From the NCBI GenBank assembly GCA_026636295.1, contig CP089458.1, positions 124,001-188,000 on the forward strand: DNA of 64,000 bases, read 5' to 3'. The position numbers were made by a program, and so were the translations under genes. The stretch comes from Medakamo hakoo. Its lineage: Eukaryota > Chlorophyta > Trebouxiophyceae > Coccomyxaceae. Below, piece after piece: positions 31,920 through 41,900 of the stretch. The notes below the pieces were generated by a model. It saw nothing but the letters and a program-made list of their open reading frames with translations, was not told where the DNA came from and did not search any database. How positions within the stretch are numbered: position 1 is the first letter of the stretch; every line of letters begins with the position of its first letter.

Positions 31920-32680
31920 ATGCTTGCCGTTCTGATCACACCACCCTCGCCCACGCCCGGCGAGGCGGCCACACTCGCAGCCCTTTGCAGCGGTGCTCCA
32001 GGCGTCCGCCCGCCGGCGGCCGTCCACGTTCGCAAGCCCGGCCTGGGCCGGGAGGCCCTGGCGGCGTACGTCCGCGGTTTGGACCCGATCGTCCGGGAGC
32101 GCGTCGTGCTGCACAGCCACCACGAGCTGGTGGCCGAGCTGGGGTTGAAGGCGAGTGCTTGGGATGGCGTCTTGCGAGACGCAAAAAACACGCTCGCATG
32201 CCTTTCGCCCGAACTCTCCACACCCCCCATCCACACCCCTCTCAACAGGGCGCCCACTTCACGGAAGCCTTGCGCGCGTCCCGCCCCGCCAACGCCCGCA
32301 CGGTCCCGGGCTGCACGACCTCCGCTTCCTTGCACTCCCTGGCCGACGTGCCGCGGGTGGGAGAAGGAGACCATTCTCAAGCCTGGACCTACGCCTTTCT
32401 CTCGCCCGTGTGGCCGTCGGTCTCCAAGCCCGGCCACGCCGGCACGCTCCCGCCTCCCGCCGCCATCGCCGCCGACTTCGCGGCCCGCCCACCGTCCATC
32501 CCCGTCTTGGCCCTGGGTGGGCTGACGCCCGTGACTGCACGGGAGGTTGCGTCGCTGGGCTGTGCGGGCGGGGCTGTGATCGGGAGTGTGTGGGAAGCAG
32601 GCGACCCGCTGGCTGCCTGGGCGGCGTTTGTGTCGGCCCTGGACGCGGGGCTGGAAGGTGGAGAGCGAAAAAATGGCTGA
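31920..32680 (+). CDS. ThiE/TenI-like thiamine phosphate synthase-family protein
   Basis: Exons 31920-32150 and 32249-32680, 220 residues. The protein is a small TIM barrel: LAVLITPP at the start, AAVHVRKPGL, VVLHSHHELVAELGLKGAHFTE (joined across the intron), WTYAFLSPVWPSVSKPGHAG with the Ser/Lys phosphate region, and VLALGGLTP...GCAGGAVIGSVW at the end. These positions match thiamine phosphate synthase and TenI: substrate phosphate-binding GG and GS loops are present. Whether it is the synthase, which joins the pyrimidine and thiazole of thiamine, or the TenI-type thiazole tautomerase is open; the usual land-plant synthase is fused to a kinase and this one is not. The intron has a GC donor (TTGAAG|GCGAGT). 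The last eight bases overlap the next gene. Confidence 0.75.
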
Positions 32681-34088
32681 CACTACGCCTCCTCCTCTGG
32701 GCCTGACGCACCCGCACTTCACCGCCGCGTCCGCCATTTCGCTCGGCGCTCTGGTGGCCTTGCTCGCCTGCCCGCCGCTGCACGCGCGCGCGCGCGCGCT
32801 CCTCCGCCCGGCCGTCCTGGCCCGCGTCCGGTCGGGCTTGACAGCCGTCGCCTGGTTCCAAGCCCGGCGCACGCCCGCGCGCACGGCTTTTTTCTCGGCC
32901 GCGTCCGCCACCGTGTCCGTCCCGTTTTACGTCCTGGCGCTGCCGGCCCTCCAGTGGTGCGGGTCGCCGCGCTTGGGCGCGCGCCTGTCGCTCGCCCTGG
33001 GCGCGGCCCTGTACGTCGGGAACGCTTTAAAAGACTTGGTTTGTGCGCCGAGGCCACTAGGCTTGGTTGTGGGAGGTGGAGAGGATGGGGACGCCGGGCG
33101 GCCTCCCCGGCGGCGGCGCCTCCCGCCGCGCGCCGCGTCCGCGCCCGACCTGTTCAAGGCGGCGGCCGCGCAGGCGTCTCAGACCATCACCACGCCGGCC
33201 GGCACCTCCTCCGCCTCCGAATCCACGTCCGCCCGGGAGTACGGCCTGCCGTCCTCTCACGTCATGAACACGGCGGTGCTGCTGTTTTACGCCGGGCATT
33301 ATTTCTTGGGCCACACGGCGCCTGGGCGGGCTGTCACGGCCGCCCATCCCTTTCTTGCGCCTTTCACCGTCTACGCCGCCGCCACGGCCTGGACGGCCGT
33401 CGTCGCGGCCGCCCGCCTGTACGCGGGCATGCACACGCCGGTAGACGTAGGGTCTGGCCTCATTGCCGGCTTGGCCGTCTTCTCCGCGTGGACAGCCTTA
33501 GACGAAGCGTACGAGTTCTTCCTGCTCGACCAGCCAGGGTCGCCGACGCACGGCGCGGCCGTGGTGGCCGCTCAATTTTTAACCTCCGCCTTGCTCTTGC
33601 GCCTGCACCCTCGCCCGCTGCGCCACACGCCATCCTACGAAGCGTCCGCGACTTTCTTGGGCGCGTGCTCCGGCGTCGCCCTGGGCCTGTGGCGGTCGGG
33701 CGGCCGGCATTTAAAGGCGGGCGGGTGGGCCAGCCTGCCGCCCGGTGCCGCGCCCGCCGCTGCCACCGCCCTGCTCCGCCTGCTCCTGGGTTTCGCGACG
33801 GCGGCAGCCGTCCACGTGTCGGCCAAGGCCGCCATCCTGTTCCTGCTGCCGTTGGTCTACGCGGCCGTCCCCTTGAGCCTGCGCCGCCTGTGGCAGCCGC
33901 CGCTGCACTCGCTCGCGCCCGGCGGCCAGGCGTGGGCGCGGCTCGGCATCCCGGTCAACGCCCGCGGGCTGCCGTGGGACGTCGCCATTACAGCGCGTTT
34001 TCTGTCGTACGCGGCACTAGGGTGGGCTGTTTCCGACGCGGCGTTTGGGGTGAGCGGGTGCATGGAGCGCGCGGTGGCGCGGCGGTGA
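32673..34088 (+). CDS. Sphingosine-1-phosphate phosphatase (PAP2 family)
   Basis: Single exon, 471 residues with about eight membrane helices. The PAP2/LPP phosphatase signature is complete: KDLVCAPRP (C1, residues about 119-127), EYGLPSSHVMN (C2, about 190-200, histidine acid/base) and RLYAGMHTPVDVGSG (C3, about 249-263, nucleophile histidine). This arrangement and total length match yeast Lcb3 and plant long-chain-base phosphate phosphatases in the ER. A roughly 60-residue Arg/Ala/Ser-rich insert lies between C1 and C2. The first ATG of the frame, in an AAAA-ATGG context, overlaps the end of the ThiE-like gene by eight bases in another frame; an alternative downstream start would remove the first hydrophobic helix, so the upstream one is preferred. 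Confidence 0.88.
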   Translation: MADTTPPPLGLTHPHFTAASAISLGALVALLACPPLHARARALLRPAVLARVRSGLTAVAWFQARRTPARTAFFSAASATVSVPFYVLALPALQWCGSPRLGARLSLALGAALYVGNALKDLVCAPRPLGLVVGGGEDGDAGRPPRRRRLPPRAASAPDLFKAAAAQASQTITTPAGTSSASESTSAREYGLPSSHVMNTAVLLFYAGHYFLGHTAPGRAVTAAHPFLAPFTVYAAATAWTAVVAAARLYAGMHTPVDVGSGLIAGLAVFSAWTALDEAYEFFLLDQPGSPTHGAAVVAAQFLTSALLLRLHPRPLRHTPSYEASATFLGACSGVALGLWRSGGRHLKAGGWASLPPGAAPAAATALLRLLLGFATAAAVHVSAKAAILFLLPLVYAAVPLSLRRLWQPPLHSLAPGGQAWARLGIPVNARGLPWDVAITARFLSYAALGWAVSDAAFGVSGCMERAVARR

Positions 34089-34216
34089 GAGGTGAGAGAG
34101 GTCGGCGGTGTGCAAAACCACAACCCTCTCCCGTTTTTTTTTTCGTTCTGTCATTGTTCCCTCTCGTCACACGACAAAACCACGCGCCCGTCGTCGTAAC
34201 CCACCACACCCACACC

Positions 34217-35400
34217 TCACTGGGACAGCTGGCGCATGAAACGCTGGAACGAGCGCATGGTGGAGGACACGGACGCGATGACGCCGCCCGGGCCACCGCT
34301 CCCACCACCCTTTCCGCCATCCTGCCCACCCCCGCCCTCTGTCCCTCCCCCCCCCCCGCCGCCGCCCAGCGCCTCTTCAAAGATGCGGTCCAACGCTTCC
34401 CCCGCCGGCGGGCTGCCCCGCTCTGCGACGAGCAAGTACCGCCCGGGGGATGCAGGGTCCGCCGCAAACACCTGCCAGGGCGCCGGGTAGCGGCGGAAAA
34501 CGGTACCGACGTCGCCGACCGGGCGCAGCGCGTAGGTCGTCGTGAACGACGACAGGAAATCTTCACGCAGGCGCCGCACGTTCAGCCCGATGCCGACGTC
34601 CCCGGACACCAGGCGCGGGTTGAACATGATGAGCGGGATGCCAGCGGCGGCGGCGGCGGACGCGGCGGCGGACGCGGGCGCCAGGGCGGGCGGGTCGGGC
34701 GCCGCGAAGATGACGACCTCCACGCCGCCGTCGGGCGACAGGCCGGCGCGCGCGCGCGGGTCGCCCAGGGCCGCGATTTCAAAGCCCGCGTCCGGCCACT
34801 GGTTTTTCAGCATGGCGGCCACGCCCGAGTCCGGGTAGAGGGCCAGGATGCGGGGCGAGCCCGCGCACGCGGCCAGCTCGTCCGCAAAGCGGCGGGTCAG
34901 CTTCCAGAACCGCTGCTGGTCGCCCGACTCGGCAAAGACGGCGCCCGAGTTTGGGTCCCAGAATTCGGGGAGGAGGAGCTCGACGAGGGTGCGACCCGCA
35001 CCGTCCTGGATGGCACGGTGCGTGGCTTCGGAGGCTTGGACCAGGGCGTCGAGCAGGGAGTCGGGGAGGACCTGTGTGTGGAGAGTGGGAGGGGAGGGTT
35101 GGATGAGGGTCGGGTATGGGGTGAGAGCGCGACTCGGGCCCAGCCATTGCTCGCCCTTTTCTCCACAACGAAACAACGCACGTCATCGTCCCGTGGGGCG
35201 GTCGTCGGCTCGCCAGCACCCTCACCGACCGGCTCGGCGGCGGGAGGGTGGAAGGAGGGGGCGCGGTGGGTGGTGGGCGCGGCGGGCGTGGTGCGGCAAC
35301 GTGGCGCAGCAAGCCGAGCGGTGGCGGTGGTGTTGCACACCGGCCGGGCGACGCGGCGGGCGCACGCCCGGCTGGCCGGGCTGGGCAGGGTACGTGGCAT
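34217..35400 (-). CDS. DUF1995 protein, plastid-targeted
   Basis: Exons 35400-35182 and 35071-34217, 357 residues. Exon 1 encodes an Arg/Thr/Pro-rich leader (MPRTLPSPASRACARRVARP) resembling a transit peptide and ends with a GTGCGT donor in phase 0. Exon 2 starts VLPDSLLDALVQASEATHRAI and contains the DUF1995 core: RTLVELLLPEF, LALYPDSGVAAMLKNQW, PLIMFNPRLVSGDVG, and YALRPVGDVGTVFRRYPAPWQVF near residue 265. Known members include the LPA3-type photosystem II assembly factor and uncharacterised plastid proteins. A Gly/Glu run lies before the helical tail. An alternative donor 44 bases upstream (GTGAGG) would give a shorter leader from another frame starting at 35312. Only 108 bp separate it from the RPAC1 stop codon, same strand. 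Confidence 0.8.
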
Positions 35401-35508
35401 CAGTGCAGGAGCGATTGAGTGGTGTGCGTGTGAAAGAGCCCTCCCGCACGCCGCGAAAAAAATGAGGGAGTGCAGGCCTCGCGCTCAACCTGCTCTCAAT
35501 TTTTTTTT

Positions 35509-36859
35509 TTACAACCTCTCCAGCAACCGGTCGCACTTGGCTTCCAGGATCTCCAGGCTCCGGGACACAATCACTTCCGGCGGCAACGACCCGGCACTCT
35601 CCACCGTGAAGATGAAGTGGTCCTTGGCGCGCGAGACTTCCAGCGCCCCGGCGTACGGCGCCTCACCCGCAAGGCGCCGTGCTTTTTCCAGCAGGCGCTC
35701 GTTGCCGCGCGCGGGGGCGGCCAGCGCCGCACACCGCCCCGCCCCACCGCCCGTCACTTTGACGAGGCCTGGCAGTTCAGCAGCCAAAGCGTCCGCGGCG
35801 TCGCCCGTGATGGCACCGCCCTTCAGCGACAGTTCCGGGTGGAGGCGGTACCAAGCCGTTGCGGCGGGCGACCACTTTGCGTGGACGCCGCCCGTGCCCA
35901 CGACCGCGTGCGCTTCGAGTTCGACCTCCTGCCCGGGGCGCAGCTTGACCAGCAGGATGTCGCGGTGGACGGGTGCGGCGCCCGCGGGGCCAAACCGGTT
36001 GGCTTGGGAGGCCTCGAACGCCACGCCCGTTTCTCCAGGCATGGCCGACCCGCCGGGCAACCATTCGAGGTCGCCACTCGTCACCTGGTCTCCTGTGACG
36101 CTCCCGTCCGCGTGCCGCACGCACTTGACGTGGAGCTTGAACACGACCGTGTTGGCCTCGGAGGCAGGGGAGGGCTGGCCGGGCGGTGGGGCGCCGGGAG
36201 GGCAGCCCTGGCCGGCAGGGACGCCCGTGGCCGAAGAGCGCGGGACGAGGAGAGCCGGGTCCAGGCGCAACGGCACCAAGCCCAGGCGGTGCGCCAAGAT
36301 CTCGCACGGCATGATGCTGGTGTTGTTGACGATGAAGACGTGCTCGATGGCGACCGTGGGCGCGTCAGAGAGCATGACCCGGCGCAGGGCGTTGGCCAGG
36401 GCCGCGTCCGCGCCGACCAGGTCAAAGGAAAGGGAGTCGGCCGCGTCGGGCGTCTTGGCTGCGGCCGCCGCGGCGGCGGATGGGCCCGTCACCCGCACGC
36501 CCAACCGCTCTTTGAAGGAGGCTTCATCCCACGCATTGTCCACGCCCAGGGCCATGTACGCGTTGGCGGCGGTCACGGTGGCGGTCTGTTGTGTTTTTGG
36601 TGGACCGAGGGAACGCATTGAGTTTTTTTTTTCTAGCCGCGGCGGCTGTGGGGTTCTCGTTGCGGCGGGCGTCGTGCTCCACGCCTCCTCCCTCACCCTC
36701 CCACACCACACTCACGTTGTAGTTGGCGTCGGGTCCACACGTGACGTGCGTGTGCGCCCGGCGCACCGCGTCCGGCAGGCCGTCCGGCGCGAGCGGCAGC
36801 GGCGCGTCGGCGGCCGTTGCGCCGGCGCCTGCAGTGCGGCCGGCGGCGCCGCGGACCAT
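35509..36859 (-). CDS. POLR1C: RNA polymerase I and III subunit RPAC1 (AC40)
   Basis: Exons 36859-36716 and 36585-35509 (phase 0), 406 residues. After a variable N-terminus, the RPB3/alpha-like dimerisation domain has LSFDLVGADAALANALRRVMLSDAPTVAIEHV, the diagnostic stretch VFIVNNTSIMPCEILAHRLGLVPLRLDP, and later VKLRPGQEVELEAHAVVGTGGVHAKWSPA with the C-terminal helix EVIVSRSLEILEAKC. These positions are those of AC40, the assembly scaffold shared by RNA polymerases I and III. The insertion domain contains a Gly/Pro-rich segment (GVPAGQGCPPGAPPPG) longer than in yeast. Head to head with DPAGT1: 255 bp between start codons. Confidence 0.93.
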
Positions 36860-37021
36860 CGTGATGGTTGTTTTTTATCTAGGGTCCTGGACAAGAGGGC
36901 AGGTGCTCGCTGTGCGTCCGCGCGGCGTGTGCGAGTGCCGTGAGAAGACCAGCCGTCCCCGCCGCACTAGAGAGAAAAACGTGAGTGGAGCGGCGGTCAC
37001 GCCTTCGTCCCAGACTTGAAA

Positions 37022-37055
37022 CGAAAAAACGCGACAGCCGAGTCGCGTTTTTTCG
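37022..37055. promoter_or_regulatory. Perfect 14-bp inverted repeat in bidirectional promoter
   Basis: Arms CGAAAAAACGCGAC and GTCGCGTTTTTTCG are exact reverse complements around AGCCGA. It sits in the 255-bp gap between the start codons of RPAC1 and DPAGT1, 60 bp before the DPAGT1 start. It could be an mRNA leader stem-loop, a cruciform, or a palindromic binding site; the CGCGAC core is flanked by A-runs. Confidence 0.85.
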
Positions 37056-37114
37056 GTCGCCGGTGGCGGTGCCTCGCTCCCACGTCGGCCCACTCCCACC
37101 AGCGCACGCCCCCA

Positions 37115-38644
37115 ATGGCTACCCGCCGCTCCACGGGCCGGACCAGCGGCGGCGGCGGCGGCACGTCCGCGGCAGGCCGTGGCCGCTCGTCATCGCGCGG
37201 CCGCGCTCGCTCGTCGTCCGCCCTCCCGTCCTTCCTCCTGTCCAAACACGCCCAGGTCTCGGCCATGGCCCTGCTGGGAGCCGTTACAGCCCTGTGGCCC
37301 GCCCTGACTGTGGCGGACCCGGCCGTCCGGGCGGCCGTCGCGACGTCGGCGGCCATGTCGGTCGTCGCCTTTTTCGTGACGCGCGCGGCCGTGCCCATCA
37401 TTGCCCGGCGCACGGAGCGGGCCGGGTTGCACGGCCTGGACATCAACAAGAAAGGTAGGACGAGGGGTTGGAGGCCACGCACGTCAGGAAGCGAGGGGCG
37501 TTGCCGAAGGCTTGCGGGCCCGTGGGGCGACCCCTTCTTTTTCTCTTGCATTCGTTTTCTTTTCGCCGACCAGTAGATCCCGTCAACCACCCTTCCCCAT
37601 CCAGGCACGCCCGCGGGCGCCATCCCCATCCCCGAAGCCCTGGGTCTCGCCCCCGCCGCCGTCTTCCTGGTGTGCATCGCCCTCTTCCAGCACGCGCACC
37701 ACGGGGCCAAACTGCCGGGCGGGCTGCCGGCCGCGTCCGATGCGTGGCTCGTCGATTACAATGCCGCGCTCGCCGCGGTCGCCTGCGCAGCGTTCCTCGG
37801 CTTTGCCGACGACGTCCTGGACGTCCCCTGGCGCGTGAAGCTCGTCCTCCCCGTGCTGGCGTCTTTGCCGCTCGTCGTTGCGTACGGCGGCGGCACAGGC
37901 ATCGCCGTCCCCAAGCCGCTGCGGGCGCTGTTCGGGCTGCGCTCCTACCTGGAGTTGGGCGCCTTGTACAAACTCTACATGGTCCTCCTGGCCGTCTTTT
38001 GCGCCAACGCCATCAACATCCTGGCCGGCGTCAACGGCCTGGAAGTGGGACAGACGGTCGTCATTGCGTGCGCGGTGGCGTGCCACAACCTGCTGGCCAT
38101 TCGGTCCGGGACGGCCCGCATTGCCGCGGCCGCGGCCAAGGCGGGCGGCCTGTTTGCCTCGACGCCCTCCCAGGACCTGGCGGCCGCCCGCGCCTCCGTC
38201 GACGGCCACCTGTTCTCCCTGTACCTCATGCTGCCCCTGGCCGCCACCTCGCTCGGCCTGCTCTGGCACAACTGGTTCCCCGCGGCCGTCTTCGTCGGCG
38301 ACACCTTCACGTACTTTGCGGGTATGGCCCTCGCCGTCGCCGGCATCCTCGGCCACTTTTCCGAGACCCTCCTCATCTTCCTGATCCCCCAGGTCTTCAA
38401 CTTTGCGTACTCGCTGCCCCAGCTCTTCAAGCTGGTGCCGTGCCCGCGCCACCGGCTGCCGACGCTGGACACGGAGACGGGCCTGCTCCACCCGACGCCC
38501 AACTGGAATTTGGTGAACCTGGCGCTGCGGGTGCGGGGCCCCATGAGCGAGCGGCGGCTGTGCGTGGAGCTGCTGGCCTTGCAGGCGGCGTGCTGTGCGG
38601 CCGGGTTTGCGGCCCGGCATTTGCTCCAGGGCGTGTACAAGTAG
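37115..38644 (+). CDS. DPAGT1: UDP-GlcNAc:dolichyl-phosphate GlcNAc-1-phosphate transferase
   Basis: Exons 37115-37454 and 37605-38644 (phase 1), 459 residues, about ten membrane helices. This is the first enzyme of N-glycan precursor synthesis in the ER (ALG7 in yeast). The junction restores GLHGLDINKKGTPAGAIPIPEALG, the usual D-x-N-K start of the family; catalytic acidic motifs are LGFADDVLDVPWRVK and NAINILAGVNGLEVGQ, with GDTFTYFAG on the next cytosolic loop. The end PTLDTETGLLHPTPNWNLVNLALRVRGPMSE is the conserved C-terminal loop. The first 45 residues are Gly/Ser/Arg-rich and unlike most homologues. Confidence 0.95.
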
Positions 38645-38917
38645 GAGGGGTGGCGAGGGAGGGCGTGCTGCGCGCGCGTGTGTGAACATGCTTCCATCCC
38701 GCGTGTCTCAGGTTTTTGTGTCCATCTCAGTGTCTTAGGACGATTAAAGATCGCGGCCCACGTCCCTCCGCTCTCTCTTAAGTACGCGGTCTCTGTCTCC
38801 CCAGCAGTGTCGGCCACATCCCCGTCAGTGCATTGTTGTTGAACCTCCCCCTTTCACCACCCCCCAGGTCTTAAGCCCGGGACCCTAAAAAACTCAACCA
38901 CCCCCCCTCCTCGTTTT

Positions 38918-41900
38918 TCACCACCCCGAGTTTGTAAATTGCCCGTCCGAGTTCAGGCGCCCACGCCCGGACCCTTCCGCCACATCGCACAAACACGTGT
39001 GGCAGGACGCCTTGCAGTAGCCGTACATGAAGCCTTCCGCGCACTTGCCCCAGGCCGCCTGCTCGGCGCAGGTGTGGGGACCCGCGTCGGGCGGCGGGAC
39101 GTCGTCGCACCCGCACCGCGGGTCGAAGGGGATGGGGACGCGGGCCGCGGTGTCACGCGCCGTGCCTTTGCCGTCTCCCGTCGAACCCTCAAAAGTGATG
39201 ACGACGTCGTGCGGGCAGTCCAGGGCCAAGCCGATGCCGGACAGGGTGAGCGTGTCGGACGACGCGTCGTACTCGGCGGCTTCGGGCGCCGCGGACGCGC
39301 CCGTGGCCGGGACGGACACCTTGACGGACGCCAAGTCGACGGGCCCGACGCCGCGCACGACCAGGCCGCCCAGTTTGGGCCAGGCGACGCCGGCCGGGCA
39401 GGCCGCACCGGCGGCATCGCCCGACACCGCGGCGCCAGAGGCGGCGGGCCCGGCGGCGGCGCCCGGCCAGGAGACCGTGACCCGGCCGGTGAAGCCGGGC
39501 GTGCCGTCGGGGCGGGGCGCGACCAGCGCGTCGAACGCCGCCCGGTTGCCCGCGACGGGCGGGCCCACCTCAATGGTCTCGCCGTCGCCGTCGTAGAACA
39601 TGGAGCCGTGCGCCGTCCGGGCTTCGGGCGTGGCTTTGGCGGCGGTCGACGGTTTGGTGACCCCGCACCGCGCCCACGTCGGCTTGGCTTCGCGCGGCAT
39701 GGCCACCACCAGCGTCAGGTCGCCCTCGCGGGCCGCCTTGGTCGTCAAGCCGCCGGGGCCCAGGGGGATGATGACCCCGCCCGCCACGTGCAGCGGCACG
39801 TCGTCCGTCAGGCCGGCCGACAGCGTCACCCACCGCCCCTTGCCGGCCGAGTTGTCGATGACCGCCCCGTCGTACAGGCTGTACCACGTCCCCGCCGGGA
39901 AGTAGGCGTCCGTCGCGTTGCGCCCACCGCGCAGGACCGGGGAGACGATCAGGCCGTCGCCCATGTACCACTGGGCGTGGAGGTTGGCCACCTCGGGGTC
40001 GGACGGGTGGGCCATGAAGAGCGGGCGGGCGACGGGGCAGCCGGCCGCGCGCGCGTCGGCAAACGCGGTGTACAGGTGCGGCAGGGCCCGGTACCGCCAG
40101 TGGAGCACCTTGCGGGAGACCTCAGCCACGGCCGGCCAGCGCCACAGCTCCTGGAAGCCGTCGGCGTGGTGGTCCCGGGCGTACGGGTACCAGGCGCCCG
40201 CCGCAATCCAGCGCGCGCACAGCTCCTCGTTCGCGTACTTCATGAACCCGCAGATGTCGGCGCCCGTGAAGGGGATGCCGGCCATGCCCGCGCTGAGGAT
40301 GGAGGGCAGGGTGTCGCGCAGGTCGTCCCAGGAGGACAGCGTGTCGCCCGTCCAGTGCGCGGCGTACGCGCCCGTGCCGATGAAGGTGGAGCGCGTGAAC
40401 ACAAAGTGGCGCTTGCGGTTGATGGCCTGGAGGGCGGACGCTGTCGCGATGGACTGGTAGTGCGCGTACAGGTTGTGGACGTCGTACTCCAGGACGCCGC
40501 CAGCGTGGACGGCCGTGACGGGCAGCGTCTTCACGTTTAACGGAACCTCGGAATTGCCGTTGTTGATGGGGTAGGGCGGCGACCACACGCCCGCGGGGAT
40601 GGGGACGGGCGCCGCCTTGCCCGCCAGGGATGCCGGCCCGGACGCGCACTGCAGCTCGCACACAAACTTGTTGTTGGCCGCCACCGTCACGCCGTCCGGC
40701 ACTTCGCACACGTCGCCCGTGCAGTAGTTGGACACCTCGTTCATGTCCAGCCAGATGCCGTCGACGGGGAACCCCCGGTCCACCACGGACTGGATTTGGT
40801 CCTTCCACCAGGCGTGGGTCTGGGGCTTCATGAAGTCGGGCAGGTGGGACGCGCCCGGCCAGAGCTGGGCGACGTACGGCGCTCCCGTCGCGTCCTTGAC
40901 AAAGACGTCGGCGGCCATGCCCTGGTCGTACGGCGCGTACCCTTTTTTGATGTGGATGACCGGGTCGAGGATCGGCACCCACCGCTGGCCGTGGGCGTGC
41001 AGGTCGGCGACAAAGGCGCGGAGTTTGCCCTCGTCAAAGCGGTCGCCCGGCGCGCCAAAGGTGAAGCCCTGGTCCTCGTCCATGTACTGGGAGTCGGACA
41101 CAAAGGTTTCCAGCGGGATCTGGGCGTCGCGGTAGCCCTGGACGGCCGTCGAACACTCCTCCACCGTCCAGTACCCGTACTTGGACTGCATCAAGCCCAG
41201 GGACCAGTAGGGGGGCAGCCAGGGCCGGCCGACAACCTTGGTGAGCTGGTCGATGACGGCCATGGGCGTGGGGCCGGCGAAGAAGTAGAAGTCGAGCACG
41301 CCGCCGATGACGCGGTAGGTGAGCGTGTCGTTGGTCAGGGCGACGTCCATGCCGTTGGAGTTGAGCAGCAGGACGCCGTGCGTGGAGCCGTCGGCGCGGA
41401 CGTCCAGGATGATGGGCCAGGAGCCGTACATGTTGGGTCCGGGCTGTGTTGGGGGTTGGGGCGGAGGGGCGTGAGAAAGCAGGGAGCGAAGGCTGACGGG
41501 AAAAAAAAACCCCACCCCCTCAAAAAAACGCACCCACGCCGCGGGCGAGTCGTGGTTCCACAGCGTGTGCGGCCGGCCGTCGGGTTGGATTTGAATGCCC
41601 GACGGGCTGGTCGCTTCGCCCAGCCCGTACAAGCGGGCGCCCGGCGGGACGGACGTGGACACCTCGATGTACTGTTCCTTGAAGACAAAGCGCGACCCGG
41701 CCGTGTCGAACAGGGGCGGGATGGGCGGCGCGCCGTCCGCGACGCCCTTGTCCGCCGCGCGGTGCACGGTCAGGCCAAAGGGCGACGTTGACACGCTGAC
41801 GTCGAAGGAAGAGGGCGCCGTCCGGTCGGACTCCGTGGGCGGGACCGTGTTTTTGAAAATGGTCGGCGGGACTTCCCACCGCCCGGGGGCGCCGACCTTG

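Noticed and set aside
35226-35312. Alternative first exon for the DUF1995 gene starting at 35312
   Set aside because: It uses a good GTGAGG donor in phase 0, but gives an implausibly short leader; the GTGCGT donor from the frame starting at 35400 gives a better leader and a more typical intron. Kept as an alternative only.
32954-36943. 1329-codon plus-strand frame spanning S1P phosphatase, DUF1995 and RPAC1
   Set aside because: It runs out of frame with one real gene and antisense to two others, with Arg/Ala/Gly composition and no motifs. GC-driven artefact.
38939-40540. 533-codon frame opposite the GH31 alpha-glucosidase
   Set aside because: Antisense shadow of a well-supported enzyme; no recognisable sequence.
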